Of a stretch of DNA of 64,000 nt, positions 54,999-64,000 are shown piece after piece. The position numbers and the translations under genes are program-made. A model generated the notes under the pieces. The model had not been told where the DNA came from and ran no database searches. It saw only the letters and a program-made list of their open reading frames with translations. Position 1 is the stretch's first letter. Every line of letters starts with the position of its first letter. The DNA is from Pratylenchus scribneri (lineage: Eukaryota; Nematoda; Chromadorea; Rhabditida; Pratylenchidae): contig JAQSEB010000091.1 of NCBI GenBank assembly GCA_030063045.1, positions 1,116,001 through 1,180,000 of the forward strand. Direction: 5' to 3'.

Positions 54999-56829
54999 AT
55001 GCCTCATATTGATCCTTATGAACCACCATTGGCGCCAAAAATCTGTACTAAAAGACCACCATATTGGCCTGTTTATAAAGCATAGTAAACTCATAAATTT
55101 TATCTTGAATTAATCCTTTTAATTCTTTAGCCATGGACGACCGGAATGGTGGCTTGAATTGGGACACAAAGATGAATTGTTGAGAATGGGAAGACAAACC
55201 GGAGTATTCCCAAATCTGCGAGAAAAAGACCGTCAATGGTTTGACCCGAAAGTGCCGGATGGAACATCAATGTTTGGCGCATTCCAACTTGATTCACAAT
55301 ACCATAAAAATACGACAATTAAAGCCGATCAACCGGGGAATTTCTTTGAATTTCAAAAGAAGGTTTATATTTTTATGTGATTTAAAAGTTGAATTAATAA
55401 TTTAGGTTCGAGAAGGTTCAAGACAATACAAGCAAATTGCGGAGAAATGGGACATTAGCGAACAACATCCTGGAATATTAGTGAATCCATTGGGCAATAC
55501 ACTTCATCATTATGACAATAAATATTTGGGCAGACAACCTCACAATATGAATTATTATAATCCGGTTTGTTAACTTTTGTTAATTTATTAAAATAATTTT
55601 CTCTGCAAAATTGGAAAAACCTTAAGATTTTTAAAATAAGTTTTTATATGAAAAACAAACTCAAAAAAATTACAAATAATTAAAAACAATTTTTAGATCC
55701 ACTATGGACCTCGTTTCTGGGACAAACCAATCAATGAAGGTTGCCTGGAGAAAGGGCTCTCCCTGACAAAATATGCTGCACTCTACAGTAAATTTATCCT
55801 AATTATTCATTAAATTTATTCCATTTCAGCTTTTATGTATTCCATCATTGAAGAAATCGGCTATCGTGGACGGAATGTTCAACATCACGTCGGGCAGGTC
55901 AAAGTCAAAAACATGCTCAAAAATTGGGTCACCAAAAATGCGCCAATACCCGTTGTATTGTCATTTACGTTTGGGGCAGCAGCATGTACGGCAGCGACCA
56001 TTCGCCATGTGGACGATACTTGGAATTGGGGCATTGGTTGTTTTTTTTTTAAATATTTTCAAATAATCGAAATAATTTTTAGCATCTATTGTGACTGGAC
56101 TGGCAAATATGACAATGTGTAAGCGAGTTTATTTTAAATAATTAATTTTATGGTCATTGGTTAAATTGAAAAATGCTTTAAAAATGTTAACTTATTTGGT
56201 TGTTCATCTTTACTTTAACCTGAAGAATGCATTTATTAGTGTGGCTCTTCCTATTGGTTCGGTCAATTAGACTAAAAGAATGCCCAATTTTATAATCCTT
56301 TTTTGGGACATTAGCCAAAAGAATTTATAGTTTTTTAAAATTTTAACCGGTCACCTTCATATCCATAAGACCTTAAGATTGATTCTGTGGGAATCTTACA
56401 AAGGTAACTGTAATAAATAATAAGTAAGCTGACCCGTGATTAATTTGAGAAAATCACGACATGGGTTTAAGGGATATTTCTGGTTCCAGATAGTTCATTT
56501 TTCATTTGCAAAAAATGAAAATGTAATCATTAATCTCTCTACAAAAAATCCAACTTAAAATCATTAAATCAATAAATATTAATTTAATTTAATTTTCAGA
56601 TAACTACAGCATCACGCATGGCCTTCTCGTCGCTTTACCATTGCTTGGCATCACTTTCGTCTATCAACAGGCTCGCATCCACTATCACGGCATCCAGGGA
56701 ATGCCATCAGTGCAAATGTTCGCCGGAAAATTGGTCCCCTATTCGAGTCCACTCTCATGGAAATATGTGCCCGGTGGCACTGGTGAACCTGTCAAACCGC
56801 ATATTGATCAAATCAACAGAATTATGTAG
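54999..56829 (+). CDS. NDUFA11/Tim17-like mitochondrial inner-membrane protein (possible complex I subunit)
   Basis: ATG 54999 gives MPHIDPYEPPLAPKICTKRP; a splice at AAAGCATA/gtaaac joins to HGRPEWWLELGHKDELLRMG. A soluble N-terminal half (DPKVPDGTSMFGAFQLDSQY) leads to a C-terminal half with membrane segments: APIPVVLSFTFGAAACTAAT followed by IRHVDDTWNWGIA and ASIVTGLANMT, then NYSITHGLLVALPLLGITFV. The GAAACTAATIRHVDD segment and the INEGC...KYAALYTFMYSI stretch resemble NDUFA11 (B14.7), a Tim17-fold accessory subunit of complex I. Identification rests on these short similarities and the membrane layout, so it is tentative. It ends QINRIM-stop at 56829. It starts 265 bp after the preceding gene. 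Confidence 0.55.
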
Positions 56830-57075
56830 AAGAAGAAGAAGAACAATGATGACACATATAGGAATAATTCATTTTATTTGATTTAAAATGTACAATTAAA
56901 TTGAATGGAATAAAATTTTTGCTTGTAAATTTTTGTTTTATTTTTTCAATTTTATTTGATTTTTATCAATATTCATACTTTCAATTTTTTATGGGTTGAG
57001 AATAATTTTAATAAAAATTGCTAAATTAATTTTTTAATAATTAATTATTCATTTATTTTTAGCCGGGTGAAGAGA

Positions 57076-59603
57076 ATGAAAGGGGATCCCGAATCCCTGG
57101 AAAATTTATTGGATGATTCTGCCGCTGAAAAAAATGCCCATTCCCACAAAAAGCAGCATTTAAATGTGAAGGATGTCCTCTTCAATTGTTATGTGGTTGC
57201 CTTCACAATATTTTTTTGGACTGGCTACACAATTTTGGTAATGGGAATTATTTTTAATTTAATACATTTCCTATTTATTTTAAGATTTCTTATACTCGAC
57301 AAATGACACCCAAGAGAGAGGTTAATTTAAATTAAATTTTCTGAATTAAAATCATTCAAATTCACAGCTCTATTCATCTTCAACAGGTTTTCTTTTGAAA
57401 TTTGATAATTAAGGGGCGACTAAATGTTTTTTGCCTATTTTTTATGTATCAGAATTGATTAGGGAAGTTCATAAAAATAGCTTTTAATGCAATTTTTAAC
57501 TTATTTTGGCACTTTTTAAGGCAAAATTTCATTAGAAAAATGCAAAAAAAAAACCAAAAATTACTAAAAAGTTTCCGAATTTTTTGGGCAAATTTCAGAA
57601 AAAAAAGGAACTTAGATACTTACTTATTTTATCGATCTTTGCAACCTAAAAATCCGTACCCTATTAATAAATAAATGTGAATTAGTATTTTTATTTTTAG
57701 TTGTGTTCTTCTCGGAATGCGTCAAACTCATCATTACGCTTTGTTTCATCTATGGCGGATTTGGTGGTGGTGGCGGCGGCCATTTCTCGTTCAAAAGGGG
57801 CAATCAAGTAATTTTAAATTATTTTAATTCTCAAAAATCCAAAATTTTAGTTAATAAACAAAGAATTCATTTCAAAGCCAATTGAGCTGGCAAAAATGAG
57901 CGTCCCGTCATTGGCGTATGCCCTTCAAAATGTTCGGTTTAAAATTCACTAAAATTTGCATTTTAATTGATAAAATAAATTTTTAGAATTTGGATTTCAT
58001 TGCTTTATCCAATTTGGATGCGTCGGCCTATCAAGTTATCAGCCAATTGAAAATTCCATCTGCCGCTGTTTTCATGGTAAATTTTATTTTAAAATGAATT
58101 TTATTTATGTTAGTGAAAAAAATATTGAAATTGTCCAAAAATAATGATTAATGTTTATCCTAAATTCACAAACCATAAACCAAAATTGGATAGAGCTGGT
58201 CAAGATGTATCGAATGGTAAATAATTTATTATGGTTTGGTCAAAATTAAAGGGTATTAAACGGTTTAAACCCATTTTGGTTTAATGGTTTAAAACTATTA
58301 AGTTAGAATTGGTTAAACCCAAACCAATATAATCAAATTATGCATTTTAGTCAGGTCTTAAAGGTTTATGGGTTTGGGGTAAACCATTAAACCGTTAAAC
58401 CCTTTTCGACAAATTAAAAATTTTCCTTAAATTAATTATATAATTAAAATAAATTAAAGATGCTTTTCCTCGGACGTCGCTTTTCTCTTCGCCGTTGGAT
58501 TGCAATTTTTATGCTCTGTGGCGGTGTAGCACTTGTTCAGGTTTTCTCGCCATTTTTAACATTTTTACATACAAAATTTAAGTTGGATATTTCCGAGGCC
58601 GATTCCAATGCCAAAATGGCGAAAGGCAACAAATTGACCGGTCTATTTGCTGTTTTGGCCACTTGTGTTACAGCCGGCTTTGCTGGTGTTTATTTTGAGA
58701 AAATGCTCAAAGATGGATCCAGCACTCCATTTTGGATACGAAATTTGCAAATGTAAGAGTTAAATGGGGAAATATTTAATGTGGGGAAAACTGAAAATGC
58801 CAAAATGAATATAGCGGTTCAATGGTTTGTCCTGGACCAATAACTTTAAACCCAAGCGATTTATCTCGTCAATATGGCATCATTTGGTTATCTTTTGGCT
58901 TAAATTTAGCCAATTCAAAGATAGTTTTGAACCGTTAAACCAAAATCGGTTAAAACCGTTTAATACCCTTTAATTGTTGACCAAACCATAACAAATTATA
59001 TACCATTCAATGCGTTTTGACAAAATCTATCCAATTTTGGGTATATGGTTTATGAAGGGAAGATAAACTTAAACCATTATAATTAATTTTTAGGTATTAT
59101 TTATTCTTTTTTCTGCACTAAATACATTTTAATTTCCAGGTATTCCTGTGGTGTTGTGTCCGCATTGCTTGGCTGTTATATGAAAGACCATGTTTGTTTT
59201 CAATTTTATTTTAAATTAATTTCCAATTTTTACAGAACCGCATTCAAGAATTTGGCTTCACATTCGGCTACAATGCCCGAGTTTATCTTATAATTTGTAG
59301 GTTTTTTTGAATTAATTAATTTCACAATTAATTCATATTTTTTGCAGTTTTTCTCTCATTGGGTGGCATTTACATTTCTCTTATTATGAAGCATTTGGAC
59401 AATTTATATAAAAGGTTGGAATTAATTCAATTTAAACTGTTCATTTATCGATTTTTTTCAGTTTTGCCTCATCCCTTTCAATCATTTGCGTTGTTCTCAT
59501 TTCGCTGGTGATCTTCGAACACTTTCAAATTACTGCAATTTTTGTACTCGGTGCCTCAATTGTTTGCTTCTCTGTGATTTTTTACAACACCACCGATCAT
59601 TGA
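57076..59603 (+). CDS. SLC35A: SLC35A-type nucleotide-sugar transporter
   Basis: Golgi membrane antiporter that imports nucleotide sugars (UDP-Gal, UDP-GlcNAc or CMP-sialate class) in exchange for the monophosphate. ATG 57076 (MKGDPESLENLLDDSAAEKN) follows a TTTATTTTTAG acceptor by about 13 nt. Conserved motifs are NNLDFIALSNLDASAYQVIS, QLKIPSAAVFMMLFLGRRFS, GGVALVQVFSP, VTAGFAGVYFEKMLKDGSST, WIRNLQMYSCGVVSALLGCY, and a C-terminal helix series ending IVCFSVIFYNTTDH-stop at 59603. About ten membrane segments are expected. Introns hold two 250-bp repeats (58.15 and 58.81 kb) in opposite orientation. The gap to the upstream gene is 246 bp. The exact substrate cannot be told from sequence. Confidence 0.87.
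58150..58405. repeat. about 250-bp dispersed repeat, copy 8
   Basis: GTTTATCCTAAATTCACAAA at one end, ATTAAACGGTTTAAACCC inside, GGGGTAAACCATTAAACCG at the other. This is one of the best-preserved copies. SLC35A intron. Confidence 0.85.
58808..59090. repeat. about 250-bp dispersed repeat, copy 9
   Basis: Opposite orientation to copy 8: AAACCAAAATCGGTTAAAAC, CCGTTTAATACCC and ATATGGTTTATGAAGGGAAG. It lies in the next SLC35A intron. Confidence 0.8.
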
Positions 59604-59757
59604 TGAATTCCCCCCATACCCTATTTTTGACCCTTCAAAATGCTATTTTGATTTATTTCGGGTTTTCTTCCATACTTTTATTGTGATAGAAATTTATTTC
59701 CAAAAGAATAAATATTAAATTTTTACAAATTAATATTTGGATAAAATTTTTAATAAA

Positions 59758-60050
59758 TTATTTTGGAAATTGTTCAATTTTAATGAGTGATTCCAATGCT
59801 TTTTTCCTCAATTCATCGCAAAATTCTGCACAATTTGAGTAGGAAGCCAATAATTGTTTAAATGGTTCAATGTATTCTGCGGCAAAAACATTGCTTTTCA
59901 GCAGAATTGTTGGAGTACTGAAAATAGTCCATAAATTAAATGGCAAAAATTGAAGGTTTAAAACCTGTTTATTAGAGCAAATTGAAGTCGATAAGTAGCC
60001 GTATGCCTTTCGAACCCTCTCATTGCACTTGATGACACTTTTGAAAACAT
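59758..60050 (-). CDS. small two-exon protein, unknown
   Basis: ATG 60050 gives MFSKVSSSAMRGFERHTATY then RLQFALIN, a basic N-terminus that could be a mitochondrial presequence. The splice AACAG/gtttta (near 59959) to ttttcag/TACTCC (near 59914) continues with TPTILLKSNVFAAEYIEPFK and ends ALESLIKIEQFPK-stop. About 80 residues. Its stop converges on the SLC35A gene with 154 bp between them. The 5' LTR of the retroelement begins just 35 bp upstream of its ATG, so its promoter may now be the LTR or be lost. Confidence 0.5.
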
Positions 60051-60085
60051 TTTCAACAGCGAATGTGCTCGTGGAATGAAATCAT

Positions 60086-60565
60086 TGTCGAAAAATATTT
60101 CGAATTATAATTTTTATTTATCCTTTCCTTTCATTCCTATTATTAGTCATATTATTTCATAATTTCCTTTCCTATTTTAGTCTCATTTTAGCATATCCAT
60201 GTGCACATGTCCACGTGCACTTTTCCCTTCCTTCTTTTGAACCTCCCTTTCTTCCTAATCAATCCACGTGCTAATCCATTAGCATGTCCCTTCCTTCCCT
60301 TCTATTGTTCCCTTCTTTCCTTATGTCCACATGCTTATTCTCGCATTCCATTCTCGCGCGGCGCCCTATATAAAGCCGCCTTGATCCCTCTGGCATGAGT
60401 CCCATTCATTCCCAATTCCCAATTATTCCTTTGAACCCAACTTTCCATTCATCCAATATTTATTCCACATGTATTTTAATTAAAAATAAATAAATATATT
60501 TTATTCCTTTTCCAAACATTTCCAAACACAAGGTCTTAGGATTTCACTGGGGAAATCCTCTGACA
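60086..60565 (+). repeat. 5' LTR
   Basis: About 480 bp. It contains a TATA-like CCCTATATAAAGCCGCC near 60363 and AATAAATAAATA-type polyadenylation text near 60488. It differs from the 3' LTR by scattered substitutions and small indels (for example TTGAACCTCCCTTTC versus TTGTGCCCCTCTTCC), so the insertion is not brand new. Confidence 0.9.
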
Positions 60566-60568
60566 TTT

Positions 60569-60586
60569 TGGTGCAACGGCAAACTA
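60569..60586 (+). other. candidate tRNA primer-binding site
   Basis: TGGTGCAACGGC starts three bases after the 5' LTR, as expected for a site paired with the CCA end of a tRNA. The primer tRNA is not identified. Confidence 0.6.
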
Positions 60587-60869
60587 CCGGATTTGGGCCA
60601 TTTCAACAACAAAATTTGAGGGTTTTCGAGTAAAACCAAAACAACATTTTTTCAACAATTTCAACATTTGAATTTTGGGGGTTTTCAGAGGAAAACCAAA
60701 CGCAACATTTTCAACCAATTCTTCAACAACAAAATTTTGGGCGGCCTTGTTAAATTTTGGCCAGAATTGCAACAACAATTTCTCAACAAACAATACTTTC
60801 AATAACAAAAATTTGAGCAGCAGAAAGTGTGACTGAGGCAGGCGGTCATCATTTTGCTGTACCATAAAG

Positions 60870-61275
60870 CTTTAAGACTTTTATTTGGCTTGTTTGCCTA
60901 ACATTCATTGGACTTTTGTTCCTCTTCAACCTTTTGGCCAGAGTGCCAAAGCACATTCATTTTTTTGGCCTGAGTGCCTAAACATTCATTGGATTGATTT
61001 CCATTCAATTTGTAGCCTGAGTGCCTAATCATCGGACTGAGTTCCATTCATTTTTTGGCCTGAGTGCCTAAACAACATTTATTGGACTGTGTTCCATTCA
61101 ACTTTTTGCGCCTAAACATTCATTATACTGGGTTTTTATTCATTCTTTGGCCGAGTGCCTCATAATTCCTTGGATTTTGCTTCTATTCACTTTGTGGCCG
61201 AGAGCCGCCTAATCAATAAATATTTATTGAACTTGTTCCTATTCACCTTTGTGGCCTGAGAGCCAAAACGCCCTT
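60870..61275 (+). repeat. degenerate about 60-bp tandem repeats in the retroelement leader
   Basis: Six or so units run TTTTTGGCCTGAGTGCCTAA, then CATTCATTGGACT, then TTCCATTCA. Spacing and sequence drift along the leader. There is no open frame across it. It may be a packaging or structural RNA region, or just slippage. Confidence 0.75.
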
Positions 61276-61575
61276 TGCAGAGAGCTAAACCCTTGTTTTT
61301 AGTCAAGCAAACGAACAAAAAAAAAATTTTGGCCAGTGCGCGAATCATTTTTGAATTTACTTTTTGCTGTCAGATTTTAATCTGAGTGACCTTCATCACA
61401 ATTGTTCTGAATCGAGAGGATAATCATTTGCTTCTAATAAGCCTAATATTTTTATAACTGCACAGAAAATTTTTTTTGTTTGAAAAATTTCTTTTCATTT
61501 TTTTTCTCGTGCTGGCAGAGTCCTTCCGGAATTGGATTTTTTGTGATCCTTCTTCATATTTAGACAGTTATTAAG

Positions 61576-62520
61576 ATGTCTGGACCAATTAGAACCTCTA
61601 TTGGTCTCACCCGAACACGATTGGCGAATTACATAGCACAAGCGAATAATCTTCTAGGGGAACAAGGACAACAAACCGAGCAATCGGTAAAGGAAATACT
61701 TCTTAAGATAAAAAACGCAATAAATACATTGGATGGAAAAATTAGTGATTGGTCAGAATTAATGATTATGGCAGATGCTGTGAATCGAGTTAGAGAAGAA
61801 CAGGAATTTACTAATTATTTGAATAATCATGGAAATTTTATCGAGCTTATAGATCAGGGAAGAGAAATGATTGATAATCTAGAAAATTGGCTGCAGCAGA
61901 AACATCAAACATTAGCTATACAAATTCATGATAATAAAAAACAGAGAGTGCATCTTCCGAAACTTACCCTACCTCAATTTGATGGTCAATTTAAAAACTG
62001 GATGCAATTTTGGAGTATTTTCGAAGCCTCAATAGACTCAGATAAAACAATACCCGAAGTTCAAAAGTTAGCTTACTTGTTATCGTGTATGAAAGATGAT
62101 GCTGAAATAGACCTCAAAGGATATACAGTGACAGTTGGGAATTATAAAATTGTTAAGGACCATCTTATCAAAAGATTTGGTGACATGGAAACATTTAAAT
62201 CGAACTTATATAAGGAATTGGGAGAAATTCATTCTAAGACTCCAAAGACAATTGATGTTAGAAAAATGACTAGCGAATGCACGCGAATTTTGAATCAATT
62301 GGAACAAGCAGGTGAAAATGTGAATGTAACGGTAATTCAAGAAATAATTATGGAAAAATTCCCAAAATGGTTATTACTAGAAATAATACAGGAAAAAAGA
62401 AACATTGCTGACTTCAACACAACAAAATTGATTGAATTAGCTGACAAATTTTTGAAGCAAAGAGAAATGGTTTGGCAGATGAGAAACGACAAAAGAGAAT
62501 TAAGCGGATTTGATGAATAA
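61576..62520 (+). CDS. Bel/Pao retrotransposon gag-like protein (DUF1759-type region)
   Basis: Single uninterrupted ORF of 314 codons from ATG 61576. An N-terminal helical part (RTRLANYIAQANNLLGEQGQ) precedes LPKLTLPQFDGQFKNWMQFW, the hallmark of the DUF1759 gag segment found in Pao-type polyproteins. The family-like helices MKDDAEIDLKGYTVTVGNY and IVKDHLIKRFGDMETFKSNL follow. No zinc-knuckle CCHC is present, and the frame ends 29 bp before the 3' LTR, so the whole pol part is missing rather than frameshifted. Intactness of gag alone suggests either recent arrival or selection to keep the capsid protein. Confidence 0.85.
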   Translation: MSGPIRTSIGLTRTRLANYIAQANNLLGEQGQQTEQSVKEILLKIKNAINTLDGKISDWSELMIMADAVNRVREEQEFTNYLNNHGNFIELIDQGREMIDNLENWLQQKHQTLAIQIHDNKKQRVHLPKLTLPQFDGQFKNWMQFWSIFEASIDSDKTIPEVQKLAYLLSCMKDDAEIDLKGYTVTVGNYKIVKDHLIKRFGDMETFKSNLYKELGEIHSKTPKTIDVRKMTSECTRILNQLEQAGENVNVTVIQEIIMEKFPKWLLLEIIQEKRNIADFNTTKLIELADKFLKQREMVWQMRNDKRELSGFDE

Positions 62521-62549
62521 TATGGAAAAAATATCTTCTCGGGGCGGAA

Positions 62550-63041
62550 TGTCGAAAAATATTTCGAATTAAAATATTTAATTTATCCTTTCCTTTAATT
62601 CCCATTATTATTCAATTATTAGTCATATTATTTCATAATTTCCTTTCCTATTTTAGTCTCAATTTAGCATATCCATGTGCACCTGTCCACGTGCACTTTT
62701 CCCTTCCTTCTTTTGTGCCCCTCTTCCTCCCTCATCTATCCACGTGCTAATCCATTAGCATGTCTCTTCTTCCCTTCAATTGTTCCCTTCTTTCCTTATG
62801 TCCACATGCTTATTCTCGCATTCCATTCTCGCGCGGCGCCCTATATAAAGCCGCCTTGATCCCTCTGGCATTAGTCCCATTCATTCCCCAATTCCCAATT
62901 ATTCCTTTGAACCCAACTTTCCATTCATCCAATATTTATTCCACATGTATTTTAATTAAAAATAAATAAATATATTTTATTCCTTTTCCAAACATTTCCA
63001 AACACAAGGTCTTAGGATTTCATTGGGGAAATTCTAAGACA
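62550..63041 (+). repeat. 3' LTR
   Basis: About 492 bp, matching the 5' LTR over its length, including the TATA-like CCCTATATAAAG near 62839. Its last part folds (TCTTAGGATTT with AAATTCTAAGA). It ends 64 bp past the last AMOP-gene codon on the minus strand. Confidence 0.9.
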
Positions 63042-63104
63042 TTGAATTCGTGGATTTTTAAGTTGATAACATATTCTTTTGGCCTTATAAATTGCCCTCA
63101 AAAG

Positions 63105-64000
63105 TCAAAACCAACCAACTGCCGGCGGCTGATATTGTTGGCATCCACTGCTGGGTCGACGCCAATAGAACAATTGGCAACGGAATTTGGCAAATTTGCA
63201 ACATAAGTGATAAGGGGCATAATCGTGATGGAATGCGGAGAGACCGGGAACCTAAAATTTAAATATTTTATTTTAATATTTTGTGAAATCACCTCAAATT
63301 GGCCCAAATATGGTTGTGAGCCGAATTCGTAGGCACGAAGTGGGAATCCCGGATTGTAATGCATATTTTCGATGACTTTGATCACTGGTTGATAGGTGGT
63401 TTGTTGTAGGAAGCCTTCTTGATCATAGCAACAAACTTGTCCATAATGTGTTGGGAAACGACTGTGGAATTTTGGTGATTAAATTGGTTAAATATTAATT
63501 TTGATATATTATTTGAATTGAAAAAAACCGTAATTTTTAATAATAACAATTTCTATTTTTGTAGTATTATTTCTTAAATAAAGACGTTGAAAATAATGAA
63601 ATTGTTATCTAATGTATATGTACATCTTTATAAAAAGTAGCAATAGAATAGAATGGTAAAAAGTAGCAATAGAATAGAATGGTATTTTTGCAATGGTTTA
63701 GTCAAAATAAAGAATGAACGTCTAAACCGATTAATTTTTGGTCCAAAAATTAAAACTAAGTTGGAATTGGCTAAAACCTATGCAAAAACATTATCAAAAG
63801 ATGTGTCTTGATGAGATCCATTAATTGGATACAAGGTTTATGAGTATAATTTTTCTGAACCGTTAAAATCCATTCAACATTTTCAAATTTTCGACAGATT
63901 AAATATTCCCCAATTAAAAAATTCCCACATTCATCTAAACTCACTTCAATCCGCCCTCCTCAAATTGACGTAGGCCCTCACGTGTTGTGAATTGTGCCCC
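63105..64000 (-). CDS. AMOP-domain protein, partial (5' part beyond window), apparently truncated 3'
   Basis: Three exons are visible. At the window edge, AQFTTREGLRQFEEGGL (64000-about 63945). Then RFPTHYGQVCCYDQEGFLQQ, YNPGFPLRAYEFGSQPYLGQ (about 63462-63291). Then VPGLSAFHHDYAPYHLCCKF and RCQLFYWRRPSSGCQQYQPP (about 63252-63105). The double-Cys motifs and RRPSS.C..Y.PP are characteristic of the AMOP domain of SUSD2/MUC4-like and nematode NIDO-AMOP-vWD surface proteins. In these an AMOP domain is normally followed by a von Willebrand D domain. Here the frame stops shortly after the AMOP domain (AVGWF-stop, 63107-63105), right next to the retroelement. A GT donor after QPPA is an alternative, but no downstream vWD exon exists before the next gene. 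Confidence 0.72.
63640..63885. repeat. about 250-bp dispersed repeat, copy 10 (diverged)
   Basis: GTTTAGTCAAAATAAAG, TGAACGTCTAAACCGATTAA, GTTGGAATTGGCTAAAACC and GATGAGATCCATTAATTGGA keep the order seen in copies 1-9. It lies in an intron of the AMOP gene and contains a short tandem duplication near 63640-63680. Confidence 0.6.

Larger units (their letters stand above)
60086..63041 (+). mobile_element. gag-only Bel/Pao-type LTR retrotransposon
   Basis: Two direct repeats of about 480-492 bp flank a roughly 2-kb interior. Both LTRs begin TGTCGAAAAATATTTCGAAT and end in GACA. A primer-binding-site-like TGGTGCAACGGC follows the 5' LTR and a purine-rich CTCGGGGCGGAA precedes the 3' LTR. The interior encodes only a gag-like ORF; there is no protease, reverse transcriptase or integrase. 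It is therefore non-autonomous. No target-site duplication is visible at the outer edges. Confidence 0.88.

Overview
The window reads as gene-dense but repeat-rich nematode nuclear DNA. The evidence is AT-rich non-coding sequence, many short introns ending in TTTCAG-like acceptors, compact same-strand gene runs whose start codons sit just behind splice-acceptor-like sequence (as in trans-spliced operons), and gene families typical of nematodes: a STAT without the N-terminal domain, a DB-module secreted protein and a divergent globin. The frequent GGCCAA/TTGGGC composition of the exons would suit a tylenchid (cyst-nematode-like) genome, but that is only an impression. No gene is in a single open frame except the retrotransposon gag; all other models below were assembled by joining exons by eye.

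Layout. 0.6-5.0 kb (+): DLC-type RhoGAP-START protein. 5.6-6.6 kb (-): Skp1-like protein. 7.9-11.2 kb (+): acid ceramidase with four palindromic repeats in its introns. 11.3-15.7 kb (-): fucokinase GHMP-kinase part. 17.1-22.2 kb (+): STAT. 23.2-25.0 kb (-): small secreted cysteine-rich protein. 27.8-32.7 kb (-): Pcf11. 33.6-34.2 kb (+): DB-module secreted protein. 34.4-40.0 kb (-): VPS41, directly downstream of UVRAG (40.2-41.8 kb, -). 44.3-46.9 kb (+): globin-like protein. 47.2-49.7 kb (-): oligoribonuclease REXO2, with a secreted EF-hand gene nested in one intron on the other strand. 49.9-51.2 kb (-): C2H2 zinc-finger protein. 51.7-53.7 kb (-): double-MADF transcription factor. 54.3-59.6 kb (+): a small unknown protein, an NDUFA11/Tim17-like protein and an SLC35A nucleotide-sugar transporter in tandem. 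59.8-60.05 kb (-): a small unknown protein. 60.1-63.0 kb: a gag-only Bel/Pao LTR element. 63.1-64.0 kb (-): an AMOP-domain gene that runs off the window.

The non-coding fraction is the unusual part. It holds five minisatellite arrays whose units share sub-motifs; about a dozen tRNA-like, SINE-like insertions, several with a common 3' tail; a family of about 300-bp fold-back elements; and about ten copies of a roughly 250-bp element built around GGTTTAAACCG. Nearly all lie inside introns.

Functional links: UVRAG and VPS41 both act in endosome/autophagosome to lysosome fusion and are arranged as if co-transcribed. The 54-59 kb cluster and the MADF, C2H2, REXO2 run have operon-like spacing. The other neighbours show no obvious shared pathway.
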